DNA of 64,000 bases, taken from JAPPHA01 sp963662815. GTDB taxonomy: Bacteria; Pseudomonadota; Alphaproteobacteria; Rhodobacterales; Rhodobacteraceae. A program made the translations under genes and the position numbers. The stretch is taken from the NCBI GenBank assembly GCA_963662815.2, contig CAXXWA010000042.1, positions 62,001 to 126,000 on the forward strand. Reading direction: 5' to 3'. The notes under the pieces were generated by a model that saw only the letters and a program-made list of their open reading frames with translations, made no database searches and was not told the DNA's origin. This document shows positions 1-9,500 of the stretch, piece by piece. How positions within the stretch are numbered: position 1 is the first letter of the stretch; each line of letters starts with the position of its first letter.

Positions 1-1
1 A

Positions 2-856
2 AACCACGCTGGCCGGCCAATCCAGATCGCCGTCATTGGCCGACCCAATGCCGGGAAATCGACGCTTGTCAACCGGATCGTCGGATACGAAAGGTTCCTG
101 ACCGGGCCCGAGGCGGGGATCACCCGCGACGCCATATCCGTGTCCATCGACTGGCGCGGCACGCCGGTCAGGATCTGGGACACGGCAGGGCTGCGCAGGA
201 AGTCCCGGGTCAGGGAAAGGCTCGAAAGGCTTTCTGTGTCGGATGCGCTGCGCGCGGTGCGGTTCTCGGACGTCGTCGTGGTCCTGATGGACGCGGGGTG
301 CCCGCTCGAGAGCCAGGATCTGAAGATTGCGGATCTCGCGGTGCAGGAAGGCCGGGCCGTAGTCGTCGCGGCGAACAAGTGGGATTGCGGTTCCGGACGC
401 CGATGGACGGCGGCCGATCTCGGAGAGCGTTTCACCCGGTTGCTTCCGCAACTCCGCGGAGCCCCATTGCTGATGATTTCGGCGAGAACCGGAAAGGGAC
501 TCGAACGGCTCCAAGACGCCGTCGTTTCCGCCCATGACGTCTGGAACCGGCGCGTACCGACGGCGGATCTCAATCGCTGGCTCGCCGACATGCTCGCGCT
601 GCATCCGCCGCCTGCGCCGGGCGGACGGCGTGTCCGGATGCGTTACATCACGCAGGTCAAGACTCGTCCGCCGGGGTTCATCATTATGTGTTCCCGACCG
701 GAGGAGATCGACGAGTCATATAGGCGATACCTGATCAACGGTCTTCGCGACGACTTTGATTTCCCGGGCACGCCGATCCGCCTCACGCTTCGCGCTAGAC
801 CAGAGCGAAACCCATTTCGGACAGGCAAATCCGTGCGGCCGGGGCGGCGCGGCTGA
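2..856 (+). CDS. der: Ribosome-assembly GTPase Der (EngA), C-terminal part
   Basis: This is the 3' portion of the essential GTPase that acts in 50S subunit assembly; the 5' part lies outside the window, so only the second G domain and the C-terminal KH-like domain are present (284 residues). The reading frame is open from the window edge. Visible G motifs are the P-loop GRPNAGKS near residue 13, the DTAG switch II motif followed by LRRKSRV, the base-specificity motif NKWD, and a SAR motif for G5. The tail with RYITQVKTRPPGF and a FPGTPIRL stretch is typical of the Der KH-like domain that binds rRNA. It ends convergently with the SDR gene downstream. Only the missing N-terminal half limits the call. 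Confidence 0.95.
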   Translation, partial: NHAGRPIQIAVIGRPNAGKSTLVNRIVGYERFLTGPEAGITRDAISVSIDWRGTPVRIWDTAGLRRKSRVRERLERLSVSDALRAVRFSDVVVVLMDAGCPLESQDLKIADLAVQEGRAVVVAANKWDCGSGRRWTAADLGERFTRLLPQLRGAPLLMISARTGKGLERLQDAVVSAHDVWNRRVPTADLNRWLADMLALHPPPAPGGRRVRMRYITQVKTRPPGFIIMCSRPEEIDESYRRYLINGLRDDFDFPGTPIRLTLRARPERNPFRTGKSVRPGRRG

Positions 857-866
857 CTGGAGGAAA

Positions 867-884
867 CGGCCGGAGCCGCGGCCG
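867..884. terminator. Possible bidirectional hairpin between der and the SDR gene
   Basis: In the 32-bp gap between two convergent genes, two copies of CGGCCG are separated by six bases and can pair as a 6-bp GC stem. There is no T tract, so a terminator role is only suggested by the position. Confidence 0.3.
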
Positions 885-888
885 GGCG

Positions 889-1542
889 TCAGAGAAGCGC
901 GAGGAGTTCGCCCGCCTCGCGTTCCGGTGGCGAGAGGCGGTCCTTGTCTTCGCCCGGATAGAATCTGGCCCTCGTGCCGGTCGGCATGGCGCGGGGCGAG
1001 TATGATGTCACGCGCGGTCCTGACTCGGGGAGCTCAAACGACCAGCTCTCGAAAGCGGCGCGCTGCGCTGCCTTGGAGGCCGCGTATGCTGCAAAGAACT
1101 TGCCCGAGTGCACGCGGTCGTCCACATGCACCGCCATCCCGTCCGGACGGCGGAGCAGGGGGTGGACGCAGGTGATCAGATGTACGGCGGCCAGGATGTT
1201 TGTTTCGACGCAGCCTCCCCAGTCGGAGTCCATGGAGTGCGCCGCAGGCGACAGGGGAGGTGCGTAAACGGCGGTGTGAATCCAGTAGTCCAGCGCTTCC
1301 CAGCGCGCATGGATCGAGTTTCCTAGGCGAGCCACTCCTATCCGGTCGGTGATGTCGAGTGGGACGAGTGTGGTCGTGCCATTCGCCGCCCGGACGAGGT
1401 CGTCGAGTTCCTCGAGAGCGCCCGCGGTTCGCGCCACCGATATGACATGCGCGCCGTCGCGGCCGAGGGCTTGTGCGGCGGCAAATCCCAGCCCCCGTGA
1501 TGCGCCGGTGACGAGAGCCACGCGACCGGCGAAGCGGCGCAT
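889..1542 (-). CDS. Short-chain dehydrogenase/reductase (SDR)
   Basis: A classical SDR-type NAD(P)-dependent oxidoreductase of 217 residues. The N-terminal Rossmann motif TGASRGLG (about residues 13-20) binds the cofactor, and the catalytic YxxxK pair is present as YAASK around residue 153. The usual NAG motif of the central strand is replaced by an HTA stretch, so activity on a normal alcohol or ketone is not certain. The protein is slightly shorter than the typical 240-260 residues, ending soon after the substrate-loop region. The start lies 2 bp after the purF stop, so it is almost certainly the last gene of the radA-cvpA-purF operon. A SDR gene after purF is a recurrent arrangement in Rhodospirillales, from general knowledge. 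The substrate is unknown. Confidence 0.85.
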   Translation of the reverse strand: MRRFAGRVALVTGASRGLGFAAAQALGRDGAHVISVARTAGALEELDDLVRAANGTTTLVPLDITDRIGVARLGNSIHARWEALDYWIHTAVYAPPLSPAAHSMDSDWGGCVETNILAAVHLITCVHPLLRRPDGMAVHVDDRVHSGKFFAAYAASKAAQRAAFESWSFELPESGPRVTSYSPRAMPTGTRARFYPGEDKDRLSPPEREAGELLALL

Positions 1543-1544
1543 GT

Positions 1545-3092
1545 TCAGGACGATTCCGGCGCCGGGCCGGGAGTCCGGCCGGTTGCGTGCGGCGGCAGCA
1601 CGGGGTAGTCGCCGGAAAAGCAGGCGTCGCAGTATGCGGGACAGGCCGAATCCCGTCCGTCTGGTTCGCCGCAGGCGCGGTAAAGGCCATCGAGGGACAC
1701 GAACTTGAGACTCGCGACGTTCAAGTGCTCGCGGATCTCGTCCTCGGTCATGGTCGCAGCCAGGAGCTTTTCACGTTGCGGCGTATCTACACCGTAGAAG
1801 CATGGCCAGGCGGTCGGCGGTGATGCGATTCTGAAGTGCACCTCGCGCGCACCTGCATCGACGATCATTTCCTTGATCTTCCTGGAAGTCGTGCCGCGCA
1901 CGACCGAGTCATCCACGAGGACTACGCGCTTGCCCCTGATCAGGGCCCGATTGACATTGAGCTTCAGCCGCACGCCGATGTTGCGGATATGTTCCGTCGG
2001 TTCGATGAATGTCCGCCCGATGTACTGGTTGCGGATAATTCCCATTGCGAAGGGAATTCCGCTTTCCTGCGAAAATCCGATCGCGGCGGGTGTGCCGCTG
2101 TCGGGAACCGGGCAGATCAGGTCTGCGCTGACGCCGGCTTCCCGGGCGAGTTCCACGCCGATGCGCCGTCGCGTCTCGTAGACGGACTTGCCGCCGAGTA
2201 TGCTGTCCGGGCGCGAGAAATAGACATGCTCGAAAATGCATGGCCGCGGCCGGGAAGGTTCGAACGGAAAGTGACTCGTCAGGCCGTCGGGCGAGATGAC
2301 CACCATCTCTCCGGGCGCAATCTCCCTGATGAACTCGGCGCCGACGATGTCGAGGGCGCAGGTTTCGGAAGCCAACGCGTAACAGCCGCCGATCCTGCCG
2401 AGCACGAGCGGACGGATGCCGAGCCTGTCGCGGATTCCGAAGAGCTTTGTTCTTGTCATGGCGACCACGGAGAAGGCGCCCTCGACCCTTTGCAGCGCGT
2501 CCTTGATTTGTCCGGTGATGTCGTCCTTGCGGGAACGCGCCATCAGGTGAATTATGCACTCCGAATCCGAAGACGACTGGAAAATCGATCCCGCGCCTAT
2601 GAGTTCTTCGCGCAGCGCCTCGGCATTCGTCAGGTGGCCGTTGTGCGCGATGGCGCAGCATCCCCGCCGCAATTCCCCGTAGAAGGGCTGCACGTCGCGG
2701 ATTGCGGTCTGCCCCCTCGTTCCCGCCGTGGGATAGCGGACATGCCCGATCGAAATCCTGCCGGGAAGAGATTGAATCACCGAGGCCTTGGTAAAGTTGT
2801 CGCGGACGTAACCGAACCTCCGAATGCTGTTGAATCCCTCGACATCGTCGAAGGACGTAATTCCGGCAGCTTCCTGCCCGCGGTGCTGGAGCGCATGCAG
2901 GCCGAGCGCCACGTACTGGGCGGCGTCACCGGCGCTCGCGTTCATTACGCCGAATATCCCGCATTCTTCGCGCGGCTTGCCGACGGCGAAAGGGTGCGGC
3001 AGGAACGGTTTCGCAACTTCGAGCCTGGACCGGTGTCCGAGGTCGCCTTGGTTGCGGCCGCTGCGGTGCCGGCGCATGCGGTTCACGGGCAC
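1545..3092 (-). CDS. purF: Amidophosphoribosyltransferase PurF
   Basis: This enzyme catalyses the committed step of purine synthesis, moving the amide nitrogen of glutamine to PRPP to give 5-phosphoribosylamine. The class II glutaminase domain is recognised by the nucleophile cysteine in ECGIFGV (about residue 44 from the GTG start used here; it becomes the N terminus after propeptide removal). The C-terminal phosphoribosyltransferase domain carries the PRPP loop VVLVDDSVVRGTTS. Length is about 515 residues; the segment before the cysteine is longer than usual, so an internal start (for example the ATG six codons in) is possible. The gene follows cvpA by 21 bp and precedes the SDR gene by 2 bp, a conserved operon order. 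No PurR-like operator was recognised. Confidence 0.95.
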   Translation of the reverse strand: MPVNRMRRHRSGRNQGDLGHRSRLEVAKPFLPHPFAVGKPREECGIFGVMNASAGDAAQYVALGLHALQHRGQEAAGITSFDDVEGFNSIRRFGYVRDNFTKASVIQSLPGRISIGHVRYPTAGTRGQTAIRDVQPFYGELRRGCCAIAHNGHLTNAEALREELIGAGSIFQSSSDSECIIHLMARSRKDDITGQIKDALQRVEGAFSVVAMTRTKLFGIRDRLGIRPLVLGRIGGCYALASETCALDIVGAEFIREIAPGEMVVISPDGLTSHFPFEPSRPRPCIFEHVYFSRPDSILGGKSVYETRRRIGVELAREAGVSADLICPVPDSGTPAAIGFSQESGIPFAMGIIRNQYIGRTFIEPTEHIRNIGVRLKLNVNRALIRGKRVVLVDDSVVRGTTSRKIKEMIVDAGAREVHFRIASPPTAWPCFYGVDTPQREKLLAATMTEDEIREHLNVASLKFVSLDGLYRACGEPDGRDSACPAYCDACFSGDYPVLPPHATGRTPGPAPESS

Positions 3093-3113
3093 GGTGGGCG
3101 GTTCGAACGCGAC

Positions 3114-3749
3114 TCAGGCATCCGTGCTCTCCGGCGGAGCATCTCCCGCGCCGCCCGATTCCGGCTGTTCTGCGCCCGGGGCGGCACCTTCCTGGGAGCC
3201 GCATGATCCCATCAGATCCTCGTACCTGTTGATGATCCATGACGGGGCATCGTCCGGGATCAAACCTTCGAAACCAGCCTGGCTGCCTGCGAGCAGATGG
3301 CGCATTAGGCTGCTTTCGACTGCCTTGAACCCGTCACCCTCGGGTACGACCCGGTCGTGGACGATCAGGACGATGAGGACGAGAAGAAGGCCGCGCAGCA
3401 GTCCGAACAGCACCCCGAGGCCGCGGTCTATTTCGCCGAGCGCCGAGTCCCGGACGGTTCCGGCAAGCACCGGAGTCAGAATCGAGAGGATGACGAGCAA
3501 AAGGACGAAGACCACGAGGAAGGCCGCTAGGATCGCCAGTTCGCACGAGGTTCCGATCATCTCGCTGACATACGGAATCTCGTGCATGAACGGAGTTGCC
3601 CGGGGCGCCAGCAGGAATGCGCCGATAGCGGCGACGACCCAGCCCGCGATGGCCAGCGCTTCGCGCAACAACCCGCGAGAATAGGCAAGCACGGCGGAAA
3701 TCAGCAGGACGGCCGCGACCCCGCCGTCAAAGATGGTGAATTCCTGCAT
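3114..3749 (-). CDS. cvpA: CvpA family membrane protein
   Basis: An inner-membrane protein of the CvpA family, named from colicin V production and commonly encoded immediately before purF. Four hydrophobic segments can be seen in the first 150 residues, beginning right after the N terminus with FDGGVAAVLLISAVLAY and the family-typical SRGLLRE. The C-terminal 40 residues are hydrophilic, rich in Gly, Ala, Pro and Glu, and probably disordered. I prefer the ATG at 3749 because a GAGGAGG ribosome-binding site lies 8 bases upstream. An earlier GTG at 3782 would overlap the radA stop by four bases (GTGA) and cannot be excluded. The molecular function is not established. Confidence 0.88.
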   Translation of the reverse strand: MQEFTIFDGGVAAVLLISAVLAYSRGLLREALAIAGWVVAAIGAFLLAPRATPFMHEIPYVSEMIGTSCELAILAAFLVVFVLLLVILSILTPVLAGTVRDSALGEIDRGLGVLFGLLRGLLLVLIVLIVHDRVVPEGDGFKAVESSLMRHLLAGSQAGFEGLIPDDAPSWIINRYEDLMGSCGSQEGAAPGAEQPESGGAGDAPPESTDA

Positions 3750-3778
3750 CCGGGCTGCCTCCTCGCCAGACGCCGCCT

Positions 3779-5143
3779 TCACTGGCGGGACTTCAGAATC
3801 GCGTCAACAAGCCGTGCAACGTCTACCAATTCATTGATCCGCATGCTAGATTCCTTCCCCAACTTCATCCGCGGCGGCGCAAGTGCGTCGGTGAAGCCCA
3901 GTTTTGCGGCTTCGCGGAGACGGGAGTCGGCATGCGCCACGGGGCGTAGGCCGCCCGAAAGGCTGATTTCTCCGAACAGAACCGTGGAAGGGGGAAGAGC
4001 GGCGTTTTCGGATGCCGACAAGAGAGCGCCCGCAACTGCCAGATCGGCTGCAGGGTCGGATATGCGCAACCCGCCCGCAATGTTCAGATAGACGTCCATT
4101 CCCGCGAACGAGCGCCCGCAGCGGGCCTCGAGAACGGCAAGGATCATCGCCAGACGTCCGCTGTCCCAGCCGACGACGGTCCGGCGAGGTGAGGCAAGGG
4201 ATGTCGGAGCGACCAGAGCCTGGATTTCGACGAGCAGCGGTCGGGTTCCTTCAATGCCCGCGAAAACGGCGCTTCCCGGGGCGGTTGCCTCGCGGTCCGA
4301 AAGGAAGAGTTCCGAAGGATTGCCGACTTCCCGCAAGCCCGACCCGGTCATTTCGAAGACGCCGATTTCGTCGGCAGGTCCGAACCGGTTCTTGACCGCG
4401 CGGAGGATGCGGTAGTGGTGCCCGCGCTCGCCCTCGAAGTAGAGGACGGTGTCGACCATGTGTTCGACGACGCGGGGGCCCGCGATCTGTCCGTCCTTTG
4501 TCACGTGGCCGACGAGGATGACGCCCGTTCCGCACCGCTTCGCCACTCGCACGATCTCGTGCGCCGAAGAACGTACCTGGCTAACGGAACCTGGTGCGCT
4601 CTCGACGCTCTCGATCCACATCGTCTGGATTGAGTCGATGACGGCGATGTCCGGCCGGTCCCGTTCTATCGTCGCCAGTATGGCGCCGAGATCGGTTTCG
4701 GTCGCCAGCCTGACCGGGGAACCGGCAAGGCCCAGGCGGTCCGCCCGCATCCGGACCTGGTCGGCCGCCTCTTCCCCGGAGACATAGTCGGTTCGCTGAC
4801 CCTTGCCAGCATATCCAGCCGCGGCCTGAAGGAGCAGCGTCGACTTTCCGATTCCCGGATCGCCGCCGACGAGCACCGCCGACGCCGGAACGATGCCGCC
4901 GCCTAGGACGCGATCGAATTCGGCAATTCCCGAGACCGATCTCGAAACTTCGGTTCGCCCGCCGCCCAGCGGAAGGAACTCGACATCCCGGTGACTGGAC
5001 GAACCCGTGCGCGGGCCGGTTGCAGCGTGTTTCTCGATGCGGTTCCAGGCCCCGCACGCGTCGCATTGCCCGCTCCACTTGCTGTGCCGCACCCCGCAGG
5101 CGGCACAGGTATATGCCGATGCCTGTTTTGCCACGTCGCACAA
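3779..5143 (-). CDS. radA: DNA repair protein RadA
   Basis: RadA is a RecA-like ATPase and hexameric helicase that processes recombination branch intermediates. The 454-residue protein has the expected order: an N-terminal C4 zinc finger (CAAC and CDAC pairs, residues 13-31), the Walker A motif GGDPGIGKST near residue 92, the RadA-specific KNRFG motif about residue 252, and a C-terminal Lon-protease-like domain. The GTG at 5143 is chosen because an AGGA sequence sits five bases upstream; a second GTG three codons later would also give a typical RadA N terminus. It is the first gene of the radA-cvpA-purF-SDR operon and overlaps the longer cvpA start by four bases. Confidence 0.96.
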   Translation of the reverse strand: MCDVAKQASAYTCAACGVRHSKWSGQCDACGAWNRIEKHAATGPRTGSSSHRDVEFLPLGGGRTEVSRSVSGIAEFDRVLGGGIVPASAVLVGGDPGIGKSTLLLQAAAGYAGKGQRTDYVSGEEAADQVRMRADRLGLAGSPVRLATETDLGAILATIERDRPDIAVIDSIQTMWIESVESAPGSVSQVRSSAHEIVRVAKRCGTGVILVGHVTKDGQIAGPRVVEHMVDTVLYFEGERGHHYRILRAVKNRFGPADEIGVFEMTGSGLREVGNPSELFLSDREATAPGSAVFAGIEGTRPLLVEIQALVAPTSLASPRRTVVGWDSGRLAMILAVLEARCGRSFAGMDVYLNIAGGLRISDPAADLAVAGALLSASENAALPPSTVLFGEISLSGGLRPVAHADSRLREAAKLGFTDALAPPRMKLGKESSMRINELVDVARLVDAILKSRQ

Positions 5144-5569
5144 CTATCCTGCCTGCGGCGGTTACGGCAAGGCGTCGAACGGACCCGCGACTAAACCGAA
5201 TTGAGGGACCGCGAACCGGTTTACCGCGCCCGAGCAGCCCACGCCCTGAACTTTCGACCGCCGGGAGGCGGCGGTTCCCGAGCCCGCGAGCCTTCCTGCC
5301 AGCGCGGGTTCGGTCAAGGGTCTCGGGCTTGTCCAAGTTGAGGGGCGGAGCTTCGGCTGGTGTTCAACGAGTTGATGGCATAAGAGCATCACCGCGCCGC
5401 ACGGCTGGCTCGGTGGGCACCTGTTCGCACCTGCGACGCGGCATCCGGTGGCGCGGACAGACGATCCAGAAATGCCGCCGCCTTGCGGCGAAACATGGAT
5501 ACTGCACGCTGCCGACATGCAATGCGAGTTTCGCCGAACTCCGCAATTGCACTGCCGCACCTCTGCCTC
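5144..5569. other. Intergenic region between radA and the lipoprotein gene
   Basis: No convincing gene is seen here. Open frames on both strands are Arg/Pro-rich shadows. It should hold the radA promoter. One GC hairpin (ccgcc-ggga-ggcgg near 5261) and a short inverted match around a TGATG/CATCA pair near 5373-5391 are visible, without a T tract. This junction is also where accessory DNA begins relative to the backbone operon. Confidence 0.5.
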
Positions 5570-6487
5570 TCACGGATCCCGCTTGGTGCCGAAGGCGCCG
5601 ATATAGCCCTCGGTGTCGAACACGCCCCAGGCCTCCTCGTGCTCCGGGCCGTGCAGGTTGCCGGCAAGGTAATCGCTTCCGGCCGTCCCCATCGAGAAGC
5701 CCCCATTCCGGAGCAGAATGTCAGCCCAGCCAGGCGCACCGATGTCGTGCCCCGGCACGTTGATCGCCACGCTCACCCGAGGCCGCGACAGGTCCGCAAT
5801 GCCCACGGTCGCCGTGCCCACAAGCCGTCTGAACTCGCCCGTCGGGCTCGCCTCCGCGATGCCCCGCCAGACCGCGCTCCCTCGGCCGTCGGGGTTCGAG
5901 CCCGAGACCTCGCCCGCCGCCCAGGCCCGCGCCAGCGAGAAGTCGCCCGTGAACGCAGTCCCGTTGACCTCGCCCGTGAGCGGCCCCGAACCGATCTCCA
6001 GAGCCGCGAAGCCATGAGTGCTCCAGAACCCGTAGTTCAGCATCGAAGCATCGGCAGTAGCCGTCACCCCGGGGATGCTCTCCTTCAGCTCGAACCTGAC
6101 GCTTGTGGCATAAGTGTCGAACCCGCCGCGCGACCCCAGCGCCGCCTCGCTGGATCCGACTTGGACCTCCGCAGGGGCCGCCAGGTCCGCTACCGTGATC
6201 GACACGCCGTCCCCGGTGACGCAGCGCGTGCCCGCACAGGTCATCGTCTCCGCCGCGTCGTCGCTCAGCGTCGCGTTCCCGCCCGACAGCGACCAGCGCA
6301 GGAGGTGGTCGCTGAACAGCAGCGCATCGGCGCGCTCCAGAACGGCTGCGAGCCGTGCCACCCGCGGGTCGCCGCCCGATCCGGGCGGTGGCACCGGACT
6401 CGTTGGGGAACCAACGCCTCCGCCGCAGGCGCCGAGCGTCAGCACGGCTGCTGCGAACCCCGCCAGCCGCAGGGATTTCGCCGTCAT
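5570..6487 (-). CDS. TbpB-like surface/periplasmic lipoprotein
   Basis: A probable outer-membrane lipoprotein of about 305 residues. The N terminus is a short signal peptide ending in a lipobox (LTLGACGGG), so the mature protein would start with an acylated cysteine and a Gly/Pro/Ser linker. The C terminus has the pattern EAWGVFDTEGYIGAFGTKR, which resembles the end of the transferrin-binding-protein-B beta-barrel domain (Lipoprotein_5 family); the preceding 150 residues are beta-rich with repeated TxFTGDF-like strands. The start at 6487 is preferred because GGGAGG lies ten bases upstream and the signal peptide begins there; the frame is open to 6520. It follows the large autotransporter gene by 48 bp on the same strand and is probably co-transcribed. 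The ligand is unknown; iron acquisition is only one possibility. Confidence 0.75.
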   Translation of the reverse strand: MTAKSLRLAGFAAAVLTLGACGGGVGSPTSPVPPPGSGGDPRVARLAAVLERADALLFSDHLLRWSLSGGNATLSDDAAETMTCAGTRCVTGDGVSITVADLAAPAEVQVGSSEAALGSRGGFDTYATSVRFELKESIPGVTATADASMLNYGFWSTHGFAALEIGSGPLTGEVNGTAFTGDFSLARAWAAGEVSGSNPDGRGSAVWRGIAEASPTGEFRRLVGTATVGIADLSRPRVSVAINVPGHDIGAPGWADILLRNGGFSMGTAGSDYLAGNLHGPEHEEAWGVFDTEGYIGAFGTKRDP

Positions 6488-6535
6488 TGGGACCCGCCTC
6501 CCGAATCCGTCACCGGTCATCGTCCGCTCCCCCGC

Positions 6536-9500
6536 TCAGAACCGCAACCTGACATCGAGTCGCGCCCCGTTCTCAGGTGGCGCTCCGCCGCTTTCGCGGT
6601 GTTCCGCGGACAGCTCTAGTGCCAGGGCGCCGCGCCGCGCCTCGAATCGCGTTCCTAGCCTGATCCGTTGGCTGTCGCCCTCAGAGAGACCCATTTCCGC
6701 GAAAGGGGTGAGCAGGCTTCCCGGTTCCGGCGTAAAGCCGTAGCCGATGCGTGCGTCGAGCGCGCCGGCATCCACGCCGCCGTCCTCGTCGCCCGCCCGG
6801 TGCGGCATCCCGTCCTGCCACAGGGCTTCGGCCCTTCCCGTGTCCGCACCCCAGCGCGGGTTCAGTGACAGCGACAAGCCGCGCCCCCGCGCGCCCGGAC
6901 CGACCCGCGCCGTGACGCTCACGCCGCGTTCGCGCGCGCCTTTCTCGCTGTGCACCGCAAGCCACCGCCCGCGTGCCTCGATCTGAAGGCGCGGCGCCGT
7001 GTAGCGCATGCCCCCGGCTACCTCCAGGCCAGTCCCGGTCACCCCCGTGCCGCCGTCGCGCCGTCCGGCCGCTTCCGCGAACAGCTCCAGCGCAACGCCG
7101 TCTTTCAGTTCGAAATGCCGCGACGCCTCCAGCCCGGCCCGCAGGCGCCAGCTGTTCGCGCTCACTCCGGAGACGAGCTTCGGGCCGTCACCCATCTCCA
7201 TCCGCACAAGGCTCGCATCCGCGCGCAGCGCGAGATCCACTTCCCCGGGCGCCGGAAGCGCGTGACGCACTCCGGTCGAGACCATCCGCATCGAGAGAGG
7301 GCTCGTCTCGTCCATGCCCTCCTCCGGCTGGTGGCGGGCCTTGCCGCTGCCGACGCCAACAACGCCTTGCAGTTCCAGCCCATCCGGCAGCGTCCAACGT
7401 CCATAGGGGTAGACCGCCGTCAACTCCGTCTCCAGCCGGCCCCGCCCGTCGATTCCGCCGCCGCTGTCGAAGTCGTACTCCGTCTCGCTCTTGCCGTGCG
7501 ACACCGCAATGCCTGCCACCCACGGACCCGCGCGCCCGTCGAAGCCGAGCCATCCAGTGCGCATCTCGCCGCTGTAGCTGGTGCCAGGCTCCGGGCGGCC
7601 GTCGAAGTTCCCGAAATCGCCACGGCCCCACAGCGCCCACAGCGGACCCGCCGACACCTCGCCCGCCTTGCCTGGCTCCGTCCCGAGCAGCATGTTGAAC
7701 GCGCTCGTACGGAACAACTCGTCCGACTCGACGGCCCGGTTGATCTCGGTGCCGCATTCCGGCTCGACTGGCCTGGCCCCCGCCTGACTGAAGCTATGCC
7801 GGCCTGTGCCGCCGTCGGTGCAGGACCCGTCCGCGCTACCGGTAAGCGCAATGTCCGCATGCATAGGGACCTGCTGGCCGGCGAGCGTCAGGCCCGTCCC
7901 CGGGGCGTCGTCGGCTAGGCGCGTCCCTATGTTGCCGAGCGCGCTCGTCAGCGTCCGCGTTCCGACGGCCGCAAGCGTGCGGTTCAGCACTTTCCGCACC
8001 GTGTCCCGGGCACCGTCCAGGACTGTCGCCAGGGTCCTGAAATCTACGTCCGCAATCTCGGCGGCGGGGTCGCAGCCGGTGGCGCTGTATGCCCTGTAGG
8101 TGTATTCAGCGTCCGCCGTCAGGTCGCTCAGGGCTGCGTTCGCGGTGTTCGCGCCGACGGAGGTGCATTGCGCACCTTGCTGGTTGCCCTCGTACCACCA
8201 AGACGCCGTCCAGTTGGCGATTCTCAACGTCGCCCCGTTCGCCGTGATCGACCCGGCCGTCAGGCCGACAGTTGAGAACTCCGCGTCCGTATCGTCTGCG
8301 GTCAGTTCGGTGGTGCAGTCCTTGTTGCCGTAAGCCTTGTAGACATAGGAAGCGCCGCCGATCAGGCCGCTCAGGTTCGCCGTCGCCGTGTCGGCGTCGA
8401 CCCCCGTGCACTCCGCGCCGCTCCCATCGCGCTTGTACCACCAGTTGCCGGTGTGGCCCTCGATAGACAACGTCGCCGTCGTCTCCTTCACCGCGCTCGC
8501 TGTGAGCGTGGCCGGCGGCGTCGTGGACGGCGGTGGCGGGTTACTCCCGCCCGTCTGGCGCAAGGGCGTCGCCGCGTCGGACTCCGGCGACTCCGCGCCG
8601 TCGCCCCTGGCGTTCACGGCGCGGACCTTGAACTTGTACTCCGTGCCGTTGGTGAGGCTGGAGACCGTCGTGCTGGGCATCGCGGTGGACGTGCCCGAGA
8701 CGTCCTGCCAGCCTCCCCAGCTGCCGTAGCTGCCGCCGCTGGGCTTGGACTTTTGGGCGTACTGCCACTTGGTGATCGCGGAGCCGCCCGTGCTCGCCAC
8801 GCTGGCGCCGCTCAGCGTGACGCTCTTGTCGCCGGCCGCGACCGACGGCTTCGACGGGGCCGGCGGCTTCGTGGACGGCGTCGCCGCGTCGGACTCCGGC
8901 GAGGCCGCGCCGCTGTCGGTGCCGTTCACGGCGCGGACCTTGAACTTGTACTCCGTGCCGTTGGTGAGGCTGGAGACCGTCGTGCTGGGCATCGCGGTGG
9001 ACGTGCCCGAGACGTCCTGCCAGCCTCCCCAGCTGCCGTAGCTGCCGCCGCTGGGCTTGGACTTTTGGGCGTACTGCCACTTGGTGATCGCGGAGCCGCC
9101 CGTGCTCGCCACGCTGGCGCCGCTCAGCGTGACGCTCTTGTCGCCGGCCGCGACCGACGGCTTCGACGGGGCCGGCGGCTTCGTGGACGGCGTCGCCGCG
9201 TCGGACTCCGGCGAGGCGCCGCGCCGCTGTCGGTGCCGTTCACGGCGCGGACCTTGAACTTGTACTCCGTGCCGTTGGTGAGGCTGGAGACCGTCGTGCT
9301 GGGCATCGCGGTGGACGTGCCCGAGACGTCCTGCCAGTTTCCCCAGCTGCCGTAGCTGCCGCCGCTGGGCTTGGACTTTTGGGCGTACTGCCACTTGGTG
9401 ATCGCGGAGCCGCCCGTGCTCGCCACGCTGGCGCCGCTCAGCGTGACGCTCTTGTCGCCGGCCGCGACCGACGGCTTCGACGGGGCCGGCGGCGCGACCG

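Noticed and set aside
1836..3206. A 456-codon plus-strand frame over purF and cvpA
   Set aside because: Antisense shadow of purF; purF motifs are intact on the other strand.
8560..9496. Regularly spaced repeats that could suggest a CRISPR-like array
   Set aside because: The period is 312 bp, almost the whole unit is repeated with no unique spacers, and it codes in frame for FN3-type domains.
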